The position numbers and the translations under genes were made by a program. Source: CAYJDG01 sp964368875 (lineage in GTDB: Bacteria > Pseudomonadota > Alphaproteobacteria > Micavibrionales > Micavibrionaceae). From it: DNA of 57,458 nucleotides. This document shows, in pieces, positions 23,442 through 31,472 of the stretch; the first letter of the stretch is position 1, and each line of letters opens with the position of its first letter. The notes under the pieces were generated by a model. The model ran no database searches. It saw only the letters and a list, made by a program, of their open reading frames with translations, and was not told the origin of the DNA. Where the stretch lies: the NCBI GenBank assembly GCA_964368875.1, contig CAYJDG010000010.1, positions 1 through 57,458 of the forward strand, in the 5' to 3' direction.

Positions 23442-24896
23442 ATGGTCAGGATCGCCAATCTGTTGATTTTATTCGCCTTTGTTCTGGCGCTCGGTTTGAC
23501 CGATCCTTCAGCCGCCTTCGCTAAATCCAAGAAAAAAGCCGCCCCGACCGGCCCAAATAACAAGTATTCCTCGATCGTCATCGATGCCCAGACCGGGGCG
23601 ATTCTGGCCCAGGCCAACCCTGACAAGGTCCTTCACCCGGCCTCCCTGACCAAATTGATGACACTGTCCCTGACCTTTAATGCCCTCGACAAGGGGACGC
23701 TTCGGGCCAATGACCGGATCACAGTCTCGCGCCGTGCCGCCAGCATGTCGCCTAGTAAACTCGGCCTCAAAGCCGGGGAAACGATCCGCGTTCAGGATGC
23801 CGTGAATGCCGTTATCACCAAATCCGCCAACGATATGGCGGTTGCGCTGGCTGAAGCCGTCGGCGGCTCCGAACAGAATTTCACCCGCCTGATGAATGCC
23901 CACGCGCTTGCCATCGGCATGAACCGTACCCGCTTTATGAACGCCTCCGGCCTGCCCGATGCCCGTCAGGTTTCGACCGCCCGCGACATGGCCAAACTCG
24001 CCCGCCACATGATCACCGTGCAGGCTCGCTATTATCCGTTGTTTGGTCGGAAAAGCTTTACCTATGCCGGCAAGACTTACCGCAACCATAACCGCCTGAT
24101 GGAAAGCTATGCCGGGATGGATGGCATGAAGACCGGCTATGTGAATGCGTCCGGGTTCAACCTTGTCGCCTCGGCCAAGCGCGGTGACCAGCGTCTGATC
24201 GCAGTCGTCTTCGGCGGCCAGACTGCCAATTCGCGCAACGTCCATATGGCGTCTCTACTGGATGGTGGCTTTGCTACCATGACCAATATTCGTGTCGCTC
24301 AGCAGCGTATGCAAAACAGTCAGATTGCCAGTGCGGTCTCATTGCCGTCGCTCGGCCCGGTTGCTGCGGCCCCTGCCGAAAATACAGCCAGCAATCAGAT
24401 GGGTCTCGTCACCCTCACGGCCAACAATCTGACCGTGCCTGACCGCATGGACGCTGCGCCGCAGGTGTCGTCCTTTACCACGCCGCTGCCGCCATCCCGC
24501 CGCCCGGTTGCCGTCACCACCACCCGCGTGACAACGCAGTCCCGCCCAGCGCCAGTGCAACTGGCAAGCCTCGCCACGACCAGCGATGCGCCACCTTTTG
24601 AGGCCACGCAAATCTCTTTCCAACAGCCACCTGCTACGCAAACCGATGGCCGCTGGGCTGTACAGGTTGGTGCCTTCCAGAGCCGGGTTGCCACCGACCA
24701 GGCGATTTATCAGGCGCAGCATAAACTGCCACCTGAACTCAGCAGCCGGGCCACCGCGATGATCGTGCCGCTGCGCACTGCCGAAGCCACCTGGGTGTTC
24801 CGCGCCCGCCTCACCGGCTTTGAAAATCAGGCTCAAGCCCAGCAGGCCTGCGCCCGCCTTGGCAATTGTCTGGTCATTTCACCACAGGCCTACTAA
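23442..24896 (+). CDS. D-alanyl-D-alanine carboxypeptidase (PBP5/6 type) with SPOR domain
   Basis: A 484-residue periplasmic low-molecular-weight penicillin-binding protein that trims the terminal D-Ala from peptidoglycan pentapeptides. A signal peptide (1-27) precedes the peptidase S11 domain: nucleophile Ser68 and Lys71 in HPASLTKLMT, Ser128-Ala-Asn130 in KSAND, and Lys230-Thr-Gly in GMKTGYVNASG. A Pro/Thr-rich linker (about 310-400) joins it to a C-terminal SPOR domain (about 404-484, GRWAVQVGAFQS), which binds denuded septal glycan, so a role at the division site is likely. There is no C-terminal amphipathic anchor as in E. coli PBP5. It abuts the next gene. Confidence 0.95.
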   Translation: MVRIANLLILFAFVLALGLTDPSAAFAKSKKKAAPTGPNNKYSSIVIDAQTGAILAQANPDKVLHPASLTKLMTLSLTFNALDKGTLRANDRITVSRRAASMSPSKLGLKAGETIRVQDAVNAVITKSANDMAVALAEAVGGSEQNFTRLMNAHALAIGMNRTRFMNASGLPDARQVSTARDMAKLARHMITVQARYYPLFGRKSFTYAGKTYRNHNRLMESYAGMDGMKTGYVNASGFNLVASAKRGDQRLIAVVFGGQTANSRNVHMASLLDGGFATMTNIRVAQQRMQNSQIASAVSLPSLGPVAAAPAENTASNQMGLVTLTANNLTVPDRMDAAPQVSSFTTPLPPSRRPVAVTTTRVTTQSRPAPVQLASLATTSDAPPFEATQISFQQPPATQTDGRWAVQVGAFQSRVATDQAIYQAQHKLPPELSSRATAMIVPLRTAEATWVFRARLTGFENQAQAQQACARLGNCLVISPQAY

Positions 24897-24899
24897 GTG

Positions 24900-25586
24900 A
24901 TGTCTCCCCGGCCTTCAGCTCAATCAGGCAATATCCTCTTTTATGTGCTAATCGGGATTGTGCTTTTGGGGGCGCTGACGGTTGCGCTGCGTCTAGGCGG
25001 TGATGCCGGAAAAGATCCCGACTCCGAACGCCTAACCATCAAGGCGACTGAAGTCCAGCGCTATGGCGCTCAACTGCAACAAGGGGTTCTTAGTCTGATC
25101 AATAAGGGTGTCAGCGAAAGCGATATCCGCTTTGCTCACCCGCTTGCCTCAAGCGATTATGGTGATATTACCACCAACCCGGCCAATGAGGTTTTCAGCA
25201 CGACCGGAGGCAATGTCGAATATACGATGCCCCCCAAAGGTATCAATGATGGTTCGCCCTGGGAATTTTTTGGTACCAGCGATATTCCGCAGGTTGGCTC
25301 CGCCAAATCCGAATTGATCGCGGTGGTCCCCAACGTTACGAAGGAATTCTGCGATACGGTCAACCTACAACTTGGCTTTACCCAAGGTACTCAGCCGCTT
25401 GATATTGCGAGCGGGGCCTCCCCGGATTGTGTTTACAGCGCGGTCGGCAGTGACAGGTTTACCGGAACCTACGACACATCCCCGAACACCCTGACCGCAG
25501 CAACCTTCAGCCGCATCCCCTCGATGCAGGCCTGTGTCCGCTGCGGTACGACGTACCAATATTTTTATGTGTTGCTGGCGCGTTAG
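24900..25586 (+). CDS. Hypothetical single-pass (pseudopilin-like) protein
   Basis: A 228-residue protein I cannot name. Start is ATG 24900 (or GTG 24897), 3 bases after the preceding stop, so it is likely translated with the carboxypeptidase gene. The N-terminus SGNILFYVLIGIVLLGALTVALR is a membrane segment preceded by a short basic arm, with the texture of prepilin or pseudopilin N-termini but without the canonical G-F-T-L-x-E site. The remainder is Ser/Thr/Gly-rich and extracytoplasmic, with cysteines in KEFCDT, PDCVYS and QACVRCGTTYQ that could pair. No secretion or pilus genes are adjacent. Confidence 0.7.
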   Translation: MSPRPSAQSGNILFYVLIGIVLLGALTVALRLGGDAGKDPDSERLTIKATEVQRYGAQLQQGVLSLINKGVSESDIRFAHPLASSDYGDITTNPANEVFSTTGGNVEYTMPPKGINDGSPWEFFGTSDIPQVGSAKSELIAVVPNVTKEFCDTVNLQLGFTQGTQPLDIASGASPDCVYSAVGSDRFTGTYDTSPNTLTAATFSRIPSMQACVRCGTTYQYFYVLLAR

Positions 25587-25589
25587 ACC

Positions 25590-26258
25590 CTAGTCACGGC
25601 TCTCATAAACAGGGGTTTTGGTCAGGGCTTTGCCCTGCACTGGCTGATTGGTGTAACCCGCCCAGCGGTCATATTCACGCTTCTCACCAGTGAGCACGGC
25701 AACCACGGCTTCATCCGCAATCACAGGGGCCGAGGTGGTGGCGCGCAGCATGAAGACGTCTTTCATATCCGCGTCCGGTACATCGGCACCCGGCACGGCC
25801 TGTATACCAAGTTTGGCAACCGCCCAGTCGCGGGCAGATTTATTGGTCAGGCTCATCACATCATAAGTGATGGTAGGGCCGCTGCCAGCAATCGTAGAAA
25901 TGGTATAGCCGCGCTGGGTGAGGGTCTGGCGCAGGTAATGATCAAACGCCTGTTTCTGAGCGGTTTGCGGTTCCCGTGCGACCAGCACAACCGGGCCGGG
26001 CGGAACGGTTGGTGCCAACTTGTCGACGAGTTCAAAGACGGCACCCTGCCACGCAGCCGTGCTCGAGGAGAGACCATCGGTTGAGGTGATCACGGCATCA
26101 TTCAGCCATGGACGGCTCGGGGCCGGGGTCGTGATGGGTGTGTCGTCCTGATAGGTGTAGCCGACCGGCATCCAGTTGGTGGCAAAGGTCGAATCACAGG
26201 CGCTGAGCAAAGCAAGGGCGGCACAGGCGGTGAGCAGGGGACGGACACGAATGGACAT
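25590..26258 (-). CDS. Putative lipoprotein, weakly TrbH-like
   Basis: A 222-residue predicted lipoprotein. Start ATG 26258 has AGAGG 8 bases upstream and gives a short signal peptide ending in the lipobox LLSAC. A central segment (roughly residues 75-140: ELVDKLAPTVPPGPVVLV, then HYLRQTLTQRGYTIST, then PTITYDVMSL) has the alternating pattern of TrbH-type or other small assembly lipoproteins, in which a hydrophobic strand is followed by a variable-charge helix. That resemblance is weak, and no conjugation genes are present. It lies 74 bp downstream of the small gene at 26333-26569 and may share its Fur-controlled promoter. Confidence 0.65.
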   Translation of the reverse strand: MSIRVRPLLTACAALALLSACDSTFATNWMPVGYTYQDDTPITTPAPSRPWLNDAVITSTDGLSSSTAAWQGAVFELVDKLAPTVPPGPVVLVAREPQTAQKQAFDHYLRQTLTQRGYTISTIAGSGPTITYDVMSLTNKSARDWAVAKLGIQAVPGADVPDADMKDVFMLRATTSAPVIADEAVVAVLTGEKREYDRWAGYTNQPVQGKALTKTPVYESRD

Positions 26259-26332
26259 GAGAGAGGCCTCTTGAGAAACGGGGGGCGGAACGAAAAAATA
26301 TCGACGCAAAGTCGAGGCGATTGTAGCAGGAC

Positions 26333-26569
26333 TTACAGGGACGGAACAGGGGCCACATCGCTCCCGGTGCTGGCAGGCTGATGCGTCCTGCGCGCCCTGT
26401 CGGTGAGGCGCGCATAGAGAGTGCAAAAGGCCGCGCGGATTTCGAGCTCGTCCCGGCCGAGAGCCTCTTCAACCTTGTTTGCGCCATAGGTGCGCACCAG
26501 GTCTTCCAGAGTCATGACTGCTTCAAGACGGCCAAAATAATATTCAATGGTGACCAGTTCGGAAATCAT
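26333..26569 (-). CDS. Small hypothetical protein (78 aa) behind a Fur box
   Basis: A 78-residue soluble protein of unknown function, predicted helical (TLEDLVRTYGANKVEEALGRDELEIRAAF), with a Ser/Thr/Pro-rich tail. The helical spacing is reminiscent of a small winged-helix or HTH fold, but no family is recognised. ATG 26569 is preceded by AGGGGG at 6 bases, a strong ribosome-binding site. A near-consensus Fur box lies 59 bp upstream (26628-26646), so expression is probably iron-repressed. The downstream lipoprotein gene may be in the same unit. Confidence 0.62.
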   Translation of the reverse strand: MISELVTIEYYFGRLEAVMTLEDLVRTYGANKVEEALGRDELEIRAAFCTLYARLTDRARRTHQPASTGSDVAPVPSL

Positions 26570-26627
26570 GGCAAACCCCCTGTGCGGATGATGATGGACA
26601 CTAAAACGGGCTGCGAGCGCGGCCCTT

Positions 26628-26646
26628 GATAATGAGAATGATTATC
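26628..26646 (-). promoter_or_regulatory. Fur box
   Basis: GATAATGAGAATGATTATC agrees with the 19-bp Fur consensus at 17 positions and is nearly palindromic. It lies between hldE (which ends at 26723, reading away) and the 78-aa gene that starts at 26569, so it is placed to control the latter. No fur gene or iron-uptake gene lies in the window. Confidence 0.85.
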
Positions 26647-26722
26647 AATTAAAAGGCCAGCGTCAAGATAAAAATCTATATCTTGTGGTCTTATAGTTAT
26701 TGAAATACCAGGGATTGATATT

Positions 26723-28216
26723 TTAAGCGACTGAGGAGAGTTTTTTGATGGTGTTGGTCGTGCTCAAGCCATCGACCAGTCCCATCAGGCGGACTTCGCC
26801 GCCATACCCCTGCACGATTTTGGCTTCAGGCAGTTGCTCGATCGTGTAGTCGCCGCCCTTGAAGAAGATATCAGGCTGCAAGCTCTCGATCAGAGCGCAC
26901 GGGGTGTTGTCGCTGCCAGCTATGGTCGCACCAAACAGCACCACCAGATCGACGGCTCCGAGACCGCCGATGACGGTGGCGCGATCTTCTTCGTTGTTCA
27001 CCGGGCGCGTCGGGCCTTTGAGGATGCGTACCGAGGCATCGTGATTGAGGCCAAGCACGAGGCGGTCGCAAAGCGTGCGCGCCTGATTGAGATAGGTAAC
27101 ATGCCCCGCGTGGAGAATATCAAAGCAGCCATTGGTAAAGCCGACGCGCAGACCTTTGGCCTGCCAGCGCTTCACTTGCTCGCGAGCGGCGTCCCAGTCA
27201 TGCAGTGGGGCCTGCCCAGTCTGCGGGGCGGTCGTGTCTATTAAAGCATCGCTGAGATCCTTGCTGCGAATCGCGGCAGTGCCGACCTTGGCAACAACAA
27301 TTCCGCCCGCGAGGTTGGCCAGCTGGGCTGCCTGCATGAGCGAGCCGCCAGCGGCAAGACCTGCGGCAATGGTCGCGATCACGGTATCGCCAGCGCCTGA
27401 GACATCGAACACTTCGAGTGCGCGGGTGGGCAGATGGAGAGGAGATTCGCCCGGTGCAAACACGGACATGCCATCCTGTGAGCGAGTGGCAACAACAGCC
27501 TTGATGCCTGAAGTTGTAAGCAGCTGGGTTGCGGCGGCGGTAATCTCGGCATCTGTTTTGGTCGGCAGTCCGGATGTTGCTTCGGCAAGCTCCTTGCGAT
27601 TGGGCGTAACGACGCTGGCCCCTTGATAACGGCTGTAATCGGAGCCCTTGGGATCAACGAGAACGGGAATGCCTTTGGCCGTTGCCTGCTCGATGACCGA
27701 GCGGATCACAGCTGGCGTGAGCACACCCTTGCCGTAGTCGGAAAGCACAACCGCCTGAGCCGACGGCAGATGGGCCGCGATTTGTGCGAGCAGCGCGGCT
27801 TCCACAGCGGCATTGAGGGGGGCGGTTTTTTCGGCATCGACGCGTAGCAATTGCTGATGCCCTGCAAGGAAGCGGGTTTTGACGATGGTCGGACGTGATG
27901 CGTCGCGCACCAAGCCTGTAAGCGGAGCGTTGCAGGCGGTGCAGAGTTCAGCGATGAGATCGGCTTCTTGATCGTCCCCGGTGAGCGCGATCAGGGTGGC
28001 AGTAGCCCCAAGCCCATGGAGGTTGGCCAGAACATTGCCAGCGCCGCCCAGCATCGCCGAGGTTTTTTCAGTAAGGAGAACCGGGACCGGGCTTTCGGGA
28101 GAAATGCGCTCGACGCTGCCGGATACAAAGCGGTCCAGAATCAGATCGCCGACCACGAGAATCCGCGTCTTAGCAAGTTTGGCGACCAGCGCCTGCAGGG
28201 TCTCGGTCTGATTCAT
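26723..28216 (-). CDS. hldE: Bifunctional heptose-7-phosphate kinase / heptose-1-phosphate adenylyltransferase
   Basis: A 497-residue bifunctional enzyme (also called RfaE) that makes ADP-heptose for the LPS inner core. The N-terminal ribokinase-like domain (about 1-315) phosphorylates heptose-7-P; it shows VVGDLILDRFV, GGAGNVLANLHGLG and the catalytic-loop region DVSGAGDTV. The C-terminal nucleotidyltransferase (about 340-497) has the HxGH motif in TNGCFDILHAGHV. ATG 28216 (reading MNQTETL) is chosen over an upstream ATG at 28279 because only the shorter form matches the family N-terminus. It implies LPS with a heptose core. It is monocistronic here. Confidence 0.96.
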   Translation of the reverse strand: MNQTETLQALVAKLAKTRILVVGDLILDRFVSGSVERISPESPVPVLLTEKTSAMLGGAGNVLANLHGLGATATLIALTGDDQEADLIAELCTACNAPLTGLVRDASRPTIVKTRFLAGHQQLLRVDAEKTAPLNAAVEAALLAQIAAHLPSAQAVVLSDYGKGVLTPAVIRSVIEQATAKGIPVLVDPKGSDYSRYQGASVVTPNRKELAEATSGLPTKTDAEITAAATQLLTTSGIKAVVATRSQDGMSVFAPGESPLHLPTRALEVFDVSGAGDTVIATIAAGLAAGGSLMQAAQLANLAGGIVVAKVGTAAIRSKDLSDALIDTTAPQTGQAPLHDWDAAREQVKRWQAKGLRVGFTNGCFDILHAGHVTYLNQARTLCDRLVLGLNHDASVRILKGPTRPVNNEEDRATVIGGLGAVDLVVLFGATIAGSDNTPCALIESLQPDIFFKGGDYTIEQLPEAKIVQGYGGEVRLMGLVDGLSTTNTIKKLSSVA

Positions 28217-28369
28217 CGGCTTCTTCTGGCTGCAAATCCCGGAAAAGCCCGGAAAATATGGTGTTTGTGCCGCGAGCATTTAAGGAGGGCGTTTAGGTTT
28301 TGTCAACTTTTCTAAGGTTTAATAGAAGTGTAGCAGTCGAAATATTTTATTAACTATTGAGCGGTGCGT

Positions 28370-29302
28370 ATGCCACAACCGACAGGGATCTTTAAAACGA
28401 TCAAGACGTATCTGGAGCGGAACCGGATCGGCGATCTGCTGGTCATCCGTAAGGCTCTGACCCCGGCCCAGCTCAAGACGGCACTCGCCAAACAACAATT
28501 CGATAGCCGCACCCTCGGCGACATTCTCGTTCAGGAAGGCTATGTCACGCGCGGCCAGATCCGCACGGCTCTTGCCACACAATATACTGTGCGTGGTGTT
28601 GCTGCGGCCCTGACACTCTTTATTTCAGTTTCGGCGTTTACGCCGCGTACGGCTCAGGCCGGATCGCTCAAAGATTTTCCAACCCAGCTCACCCTAGTCT
28701 CGGCTTCGGTCGGCAGTGTTGCGTCCTATCCGCAATTGTTCGGCACTGGCGAAAAACGCTCCGGTGATCTGTCCGCTTTCACCAAATGGTCGGCGATGTT
28801 CGACCGCTTTGAGCGGGATAGCCGCTCAAGCGATGCTCAGGGCGTGCTCGCGACATGGAAATCCAAGCTAGAACCGATGCGCGGTCTGCCGCTCGACCAG
28901 ATGGTGCTGCAGGTCAACGAGATGGCCAATAAGGTCAAGTATATCGGCGATAATAAAAACTGGGGCAAATCCGATTACTGGGAAACTCCGGTTGAGTTCT
29001 TTACCCGCGGTGGCGATTGTGAAGATTTTGCGATTGCCAAATATTCCAGCTTGCGTGCCCTCGGCGTCCCCGATGACCGGATGCGCATCGCCATCGTCAA
29101 GGACATGGAAAAGAATCTCCCGCACGCTATTTTGATCGTCTATGGCGACAGCAATACATATGTGCTCGATAACCAGATCAAGACGGTACGCACAACTGGC
29201 AGCATCGGCCATTACAAACCGATCTTCTCGATTAACCGGTCTGCCTGGTGGCTTCACACCAGCCCGCAGAACACCATGGTTGCCTCAGCCGCTGGCCAAT
29301 AA
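28370..29302 (+). CDS. Transglutaminase-like (BTLCP/LapG-type) cysteine protease with N-terminal MshEN-like domain
   Basis: A 310-residue protein, numbered from ATG 28370 (GTG 28364 is the alternative). Residues 19-71 match the MshEN cyclic-di-GMP module: two 24-residue motifs, R-I-G-D-L-L-V...Q (19-42) and T-L-G-D-I-L-V-Q-E-G...Q (48-71), separated by exactly 5 residues. The first motif has Lys where Gly is usual. A hydrophobic segment (76-94, ending in AQA) follows, then a LapG-like protease domain with Cys217 in GGDCEDFAIAKY, His252 in LPHAILIVY and Asp267 in YVLDN. Topology should be MshEN in the cytoplasm and protease in the periplasm. LapG proteases cut surface adhesins; here sensor and protease may be one chain. 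Confidence 0.85.
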   Translation: MPQPTGIFKTIKTYLERNRIGDLLVIRKALTPAQLKTALAKQQFDSRTLGDILVQEGYVTRGQIRTALATQYTVRGVAAALTLFISVSAFTPRTAQAGSLKDFPTQLTLVSASVGSVASYPQLFGTGEKRSGDLSAFTKWSAMFDRFERDSRSSDAQGVLATWKSKLEPMRGLPLDQMVLQVNEMANKVKYIGDNKNWGKSDYWETPVEFFTRGGDCEDFAIAKYSSLRALGVPDDRMRIAIVKDMEKNLPHAILIVYGDSNTYVLDNQIKTVRTTGSIGHYKPIFSINRSAWWLHTSPQNTMVASAAGQ

Positions 29303-29305
29303 TTT

Positions 29306-31444
29306 TTAAGTTACGGGATCTTTCGGCGCGAGCGTTGTCGTACGCCTGATCGACAGCTCGGTGTCGGACATTTTGTAAAGCGCCCGTAACTCTTTCGAAA
29401 ATTCCCGCTTGTTCATCATGCCGCGCTCCAGTTTATCGCGCAGAGCAATCTCAAGTGCATCGCGGTCAGGATTAACGGGCTTTTTAGCGCGGTCCGCCTG
29501 CGGTTTTGCCACGAGATAAATATAGCCAAGCCCACCGAAGAGAATCAGCGTCACGATCAGCATCTTGATAAACCCGAGTCCGGCCGAGTTGCCGGGGGCG
29601 AGGATCGATTTCAGGCCGGGGTTTGCGCTAGGTGGAGGATTGATGATGCTTTGCGCCTGCAGGACCTGAGCGTCTTCGGGACAGTAGGCCTCGGGCAGGG
29701 CATCGAGCTCGGCAACAGTTGGCGCATAGGCCATGACGCAGCGGCTTTCATCAAGACGCGCAGCGAGACCGACGCTGCGCATGACCATTTTCTTCAGGCG
29801 GGTGAAAAACAAAGAGGCCGGTTCAGCAACCGGTTGTACCGAGATCACGCCACGGCGTTCATAGGGCAGGGTCCAGCTGAGGACGGGGTCTCCGGTCGGG
29901 CCATAAAGAGCGCTGCCGACCAAAGCAATCACCATTTCACCGGGCCGCAAGCTTTGGGTGCGGAAGAGGGTGTCGAGATGTGTAATCCCCGGCGCAAAAT
30001 ACAGCCCACGCGCTGCATTATAGTTGAGCTCGATGGCATGCTTGGAATTGATGATCTTGACGGGAATCTTAAAGATGGCGACGAGCTCATCTTCGAGACG
30101 GTTCTGCTCTTCGGGGCGCAGGCTATTGGTGATGTCGATCAGCAGCAGGTCTGAAATCGGCTGCTGCGCGGTCCAATAAAGATCCGGATCGAGATCAGGC
30201 ATATAGAGGCGGGTTTTGGGGCTAAGCTTGGTCAGGGCCGCCTGGGCTTCTGTGCTGCCGCGCGCTGCCGCAAAACGCAGGGCGGCGACGCAGGCTTTGT
30301 GGTCAACCTTGACGACGTTCGGAACGCCCTGACAATAGGTGACGCCGACCTTATAAAGACTGAACGGATCTTTAAGCGCAGCGCCCTTCAGGAAATCCGC
30401 CCATGCTCCGGCGGGGTCTTTAAGATGACGGCTCCGCACTTCGCCGCGCAGGCCGTGGTAACGCCCGCGTTCGGCGTAACTGTCATCCTGCAGCAAAGTA
30501 TTAAGGGCCTGATAGACTTCCGGCTCGCGGCCTTCGTTGCCATTGACGATACTTTGCAGGTAGAGCGTCAGCGTGTAGCCCGCCAGTGCATCGCGCATGG
30601 TGGGATCGAAGGCGATCTCCTTGGCCCAGGCCTGTTTGTAATAGCCTGCGGCCTCAGGATATTTACCCTGATCCCGCGCATCACGGCCCATGCTGGACAA
30701 GACGATACTTTCGAGATAGGTCGCCTGTCCCGCTGTCAGGCGCTGTTCTTTTTTCTGCTGATCGATAAAGGCGAGCATCGCTTCATAGGTGCCGCCCCCT
30801 TGAGGCGAGAGCTCCTCGAGGATCGCCTTGGCAACGATGATATTGACCGGATCGCCTTTGGTGGCCAAGGCGATGATCTGCGGGAAATTCTCAAGCATGC
30901 CGAGTTTGCCGTCCGTACTGATCATCCGCGCGGCGGCCAGTGTCGGGCGGGGGCTCAGGCCAAGCGCTTTATCGAGATCGGCGCGCGCCTTGATCATTTC
31001 GGCGTTAAACCCTGCGGTCTGCCCCGTGGTGGTGTCGCTCAAAGACTGCAGGCCGCGCAGGGCAAAGGCGCGGGCGTAATGATATTCGGCGCGCAGCACG
31101 AGCGCGACATAAGATTGCGGATAGGCGGCAACCCATTTGTCGAAGAGGGGTTCAAGCGCTGGCTGGGGCGCAATCGGTGCCGCTGCGAAACGCGCGGCCA
31201 GCTGGAGGTCGGTGATGCGGCCCTGCTCGTAATCGTCTTGCGCCCTTTGATAGGGCGCCCCGAATTCAAGAAACTTGCCTTGTTCAAGCAGGGCATAGGG
31301 ACTGACAGCAGCTTGCGCAGGTGCAGTGACAGCAGGCGGGGCTACCGCAGGGGCTGATGTCGGAACCGGAGCAGGGGCCGCGGCAAGGGCGGGGAAATTC
31401 AGCAGGCAGACCAGCAAACCAATCAGGCGAAACCGATGCAGCAT
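29306..31444 (-). CDS. Large membrane-anchored protein, DUF4034-like with a degenerate archaemetzincin-like domain
   Basis: A 712-residue exported protein. Start ATG 31444 has GGGGAGAAG 5-6 bases upstream and gives a signal peptide (to about residue 22). Then come a Pro/Ala linker, a long helical-repeat region (about 50-390) resembling DUF4034 with a Sel1-like unit near 362-405, and a domain at about 430-590 with the layout of archaemetzincins: GSALYGPTGDPVLSW, RRGVISVQPV, then KMVMRSVGLAAR and CVMAYAPTVAELDALPEAYC. The zinc motif HExxHxxGxxHC is replaced, so it should be inactive. A membrane helix (about 622-645) precedes a charged cytoplasmic tail. It lies 28 bp after pyk. Confidence 0.7.
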   Translation of the reverse strand: MLHRFRLIGLLVCLLNFPALAAAPAPVPTSAPAVAPPAVTAPAQAAVSPYALLEQGKFLEFGAPYQRAQDDYEQGRITDLQLAARFAAAPIAPQPALEPLFDKWVAAYPQSYVALVLRAEYHYARAFALRGLQSLSDTTTGQTAGFNAEMIKARADLDKALGLSPRPTLAAARMISTDGKLGMLENFPQIIALATKGDPVNIIVAKAILEELSPQGGGTYEAMLAFIDQQKKEQRLTAGQATYLESIVLSSMGRDARDQGKYPEAAGYYKQAWAKEIAFDPTMRDALAGYTLTLYLQSIVNGNEGREPEVYQALNTLLQDDSYAERGRYHGLRGEVRSRHLKDPAGAWADFLKGAALKDPFSLYKVGVTYCQGVPNVVKVDHKACVAALRFAAARGSTEAQAALTKLSPKTRLYMPDLDPDLYWTAQQPISDLLLIDITNSLRPEEQNRLEDELVAIFKIPVKIINSKHAIELNYNAARGLYFAPGITHLDTLFRTQSLRPGEMVIALVGSALYGPTGDPVLSWTLPYERRGVISVQPVAEPASLFFTRLKKMVMRSVGLAARLDESRCVMAYAPTVAELDALPEAYCPEDAQVLQAQSIINPPPSANPGLKSILAPGNSAGLGFIKMLIVTLILFGGLGYIYLVAKPQADRAKKPVNPDRDALEIALRDKLERGMMNKREFSKELRALYKMSDTELSIRRTTTLAPKDPVT

Positions 31445-31472
31445 GAAACTTCTCCCCATTTGCCTGAGCGCC

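Noticed and set aside
30299..31357. A 352-codon open frame on the plus strand
   Set aside because: Antisense shadow of the DUF4034-like gene; composition and absence of a ribosome-binding site do not support a gene.
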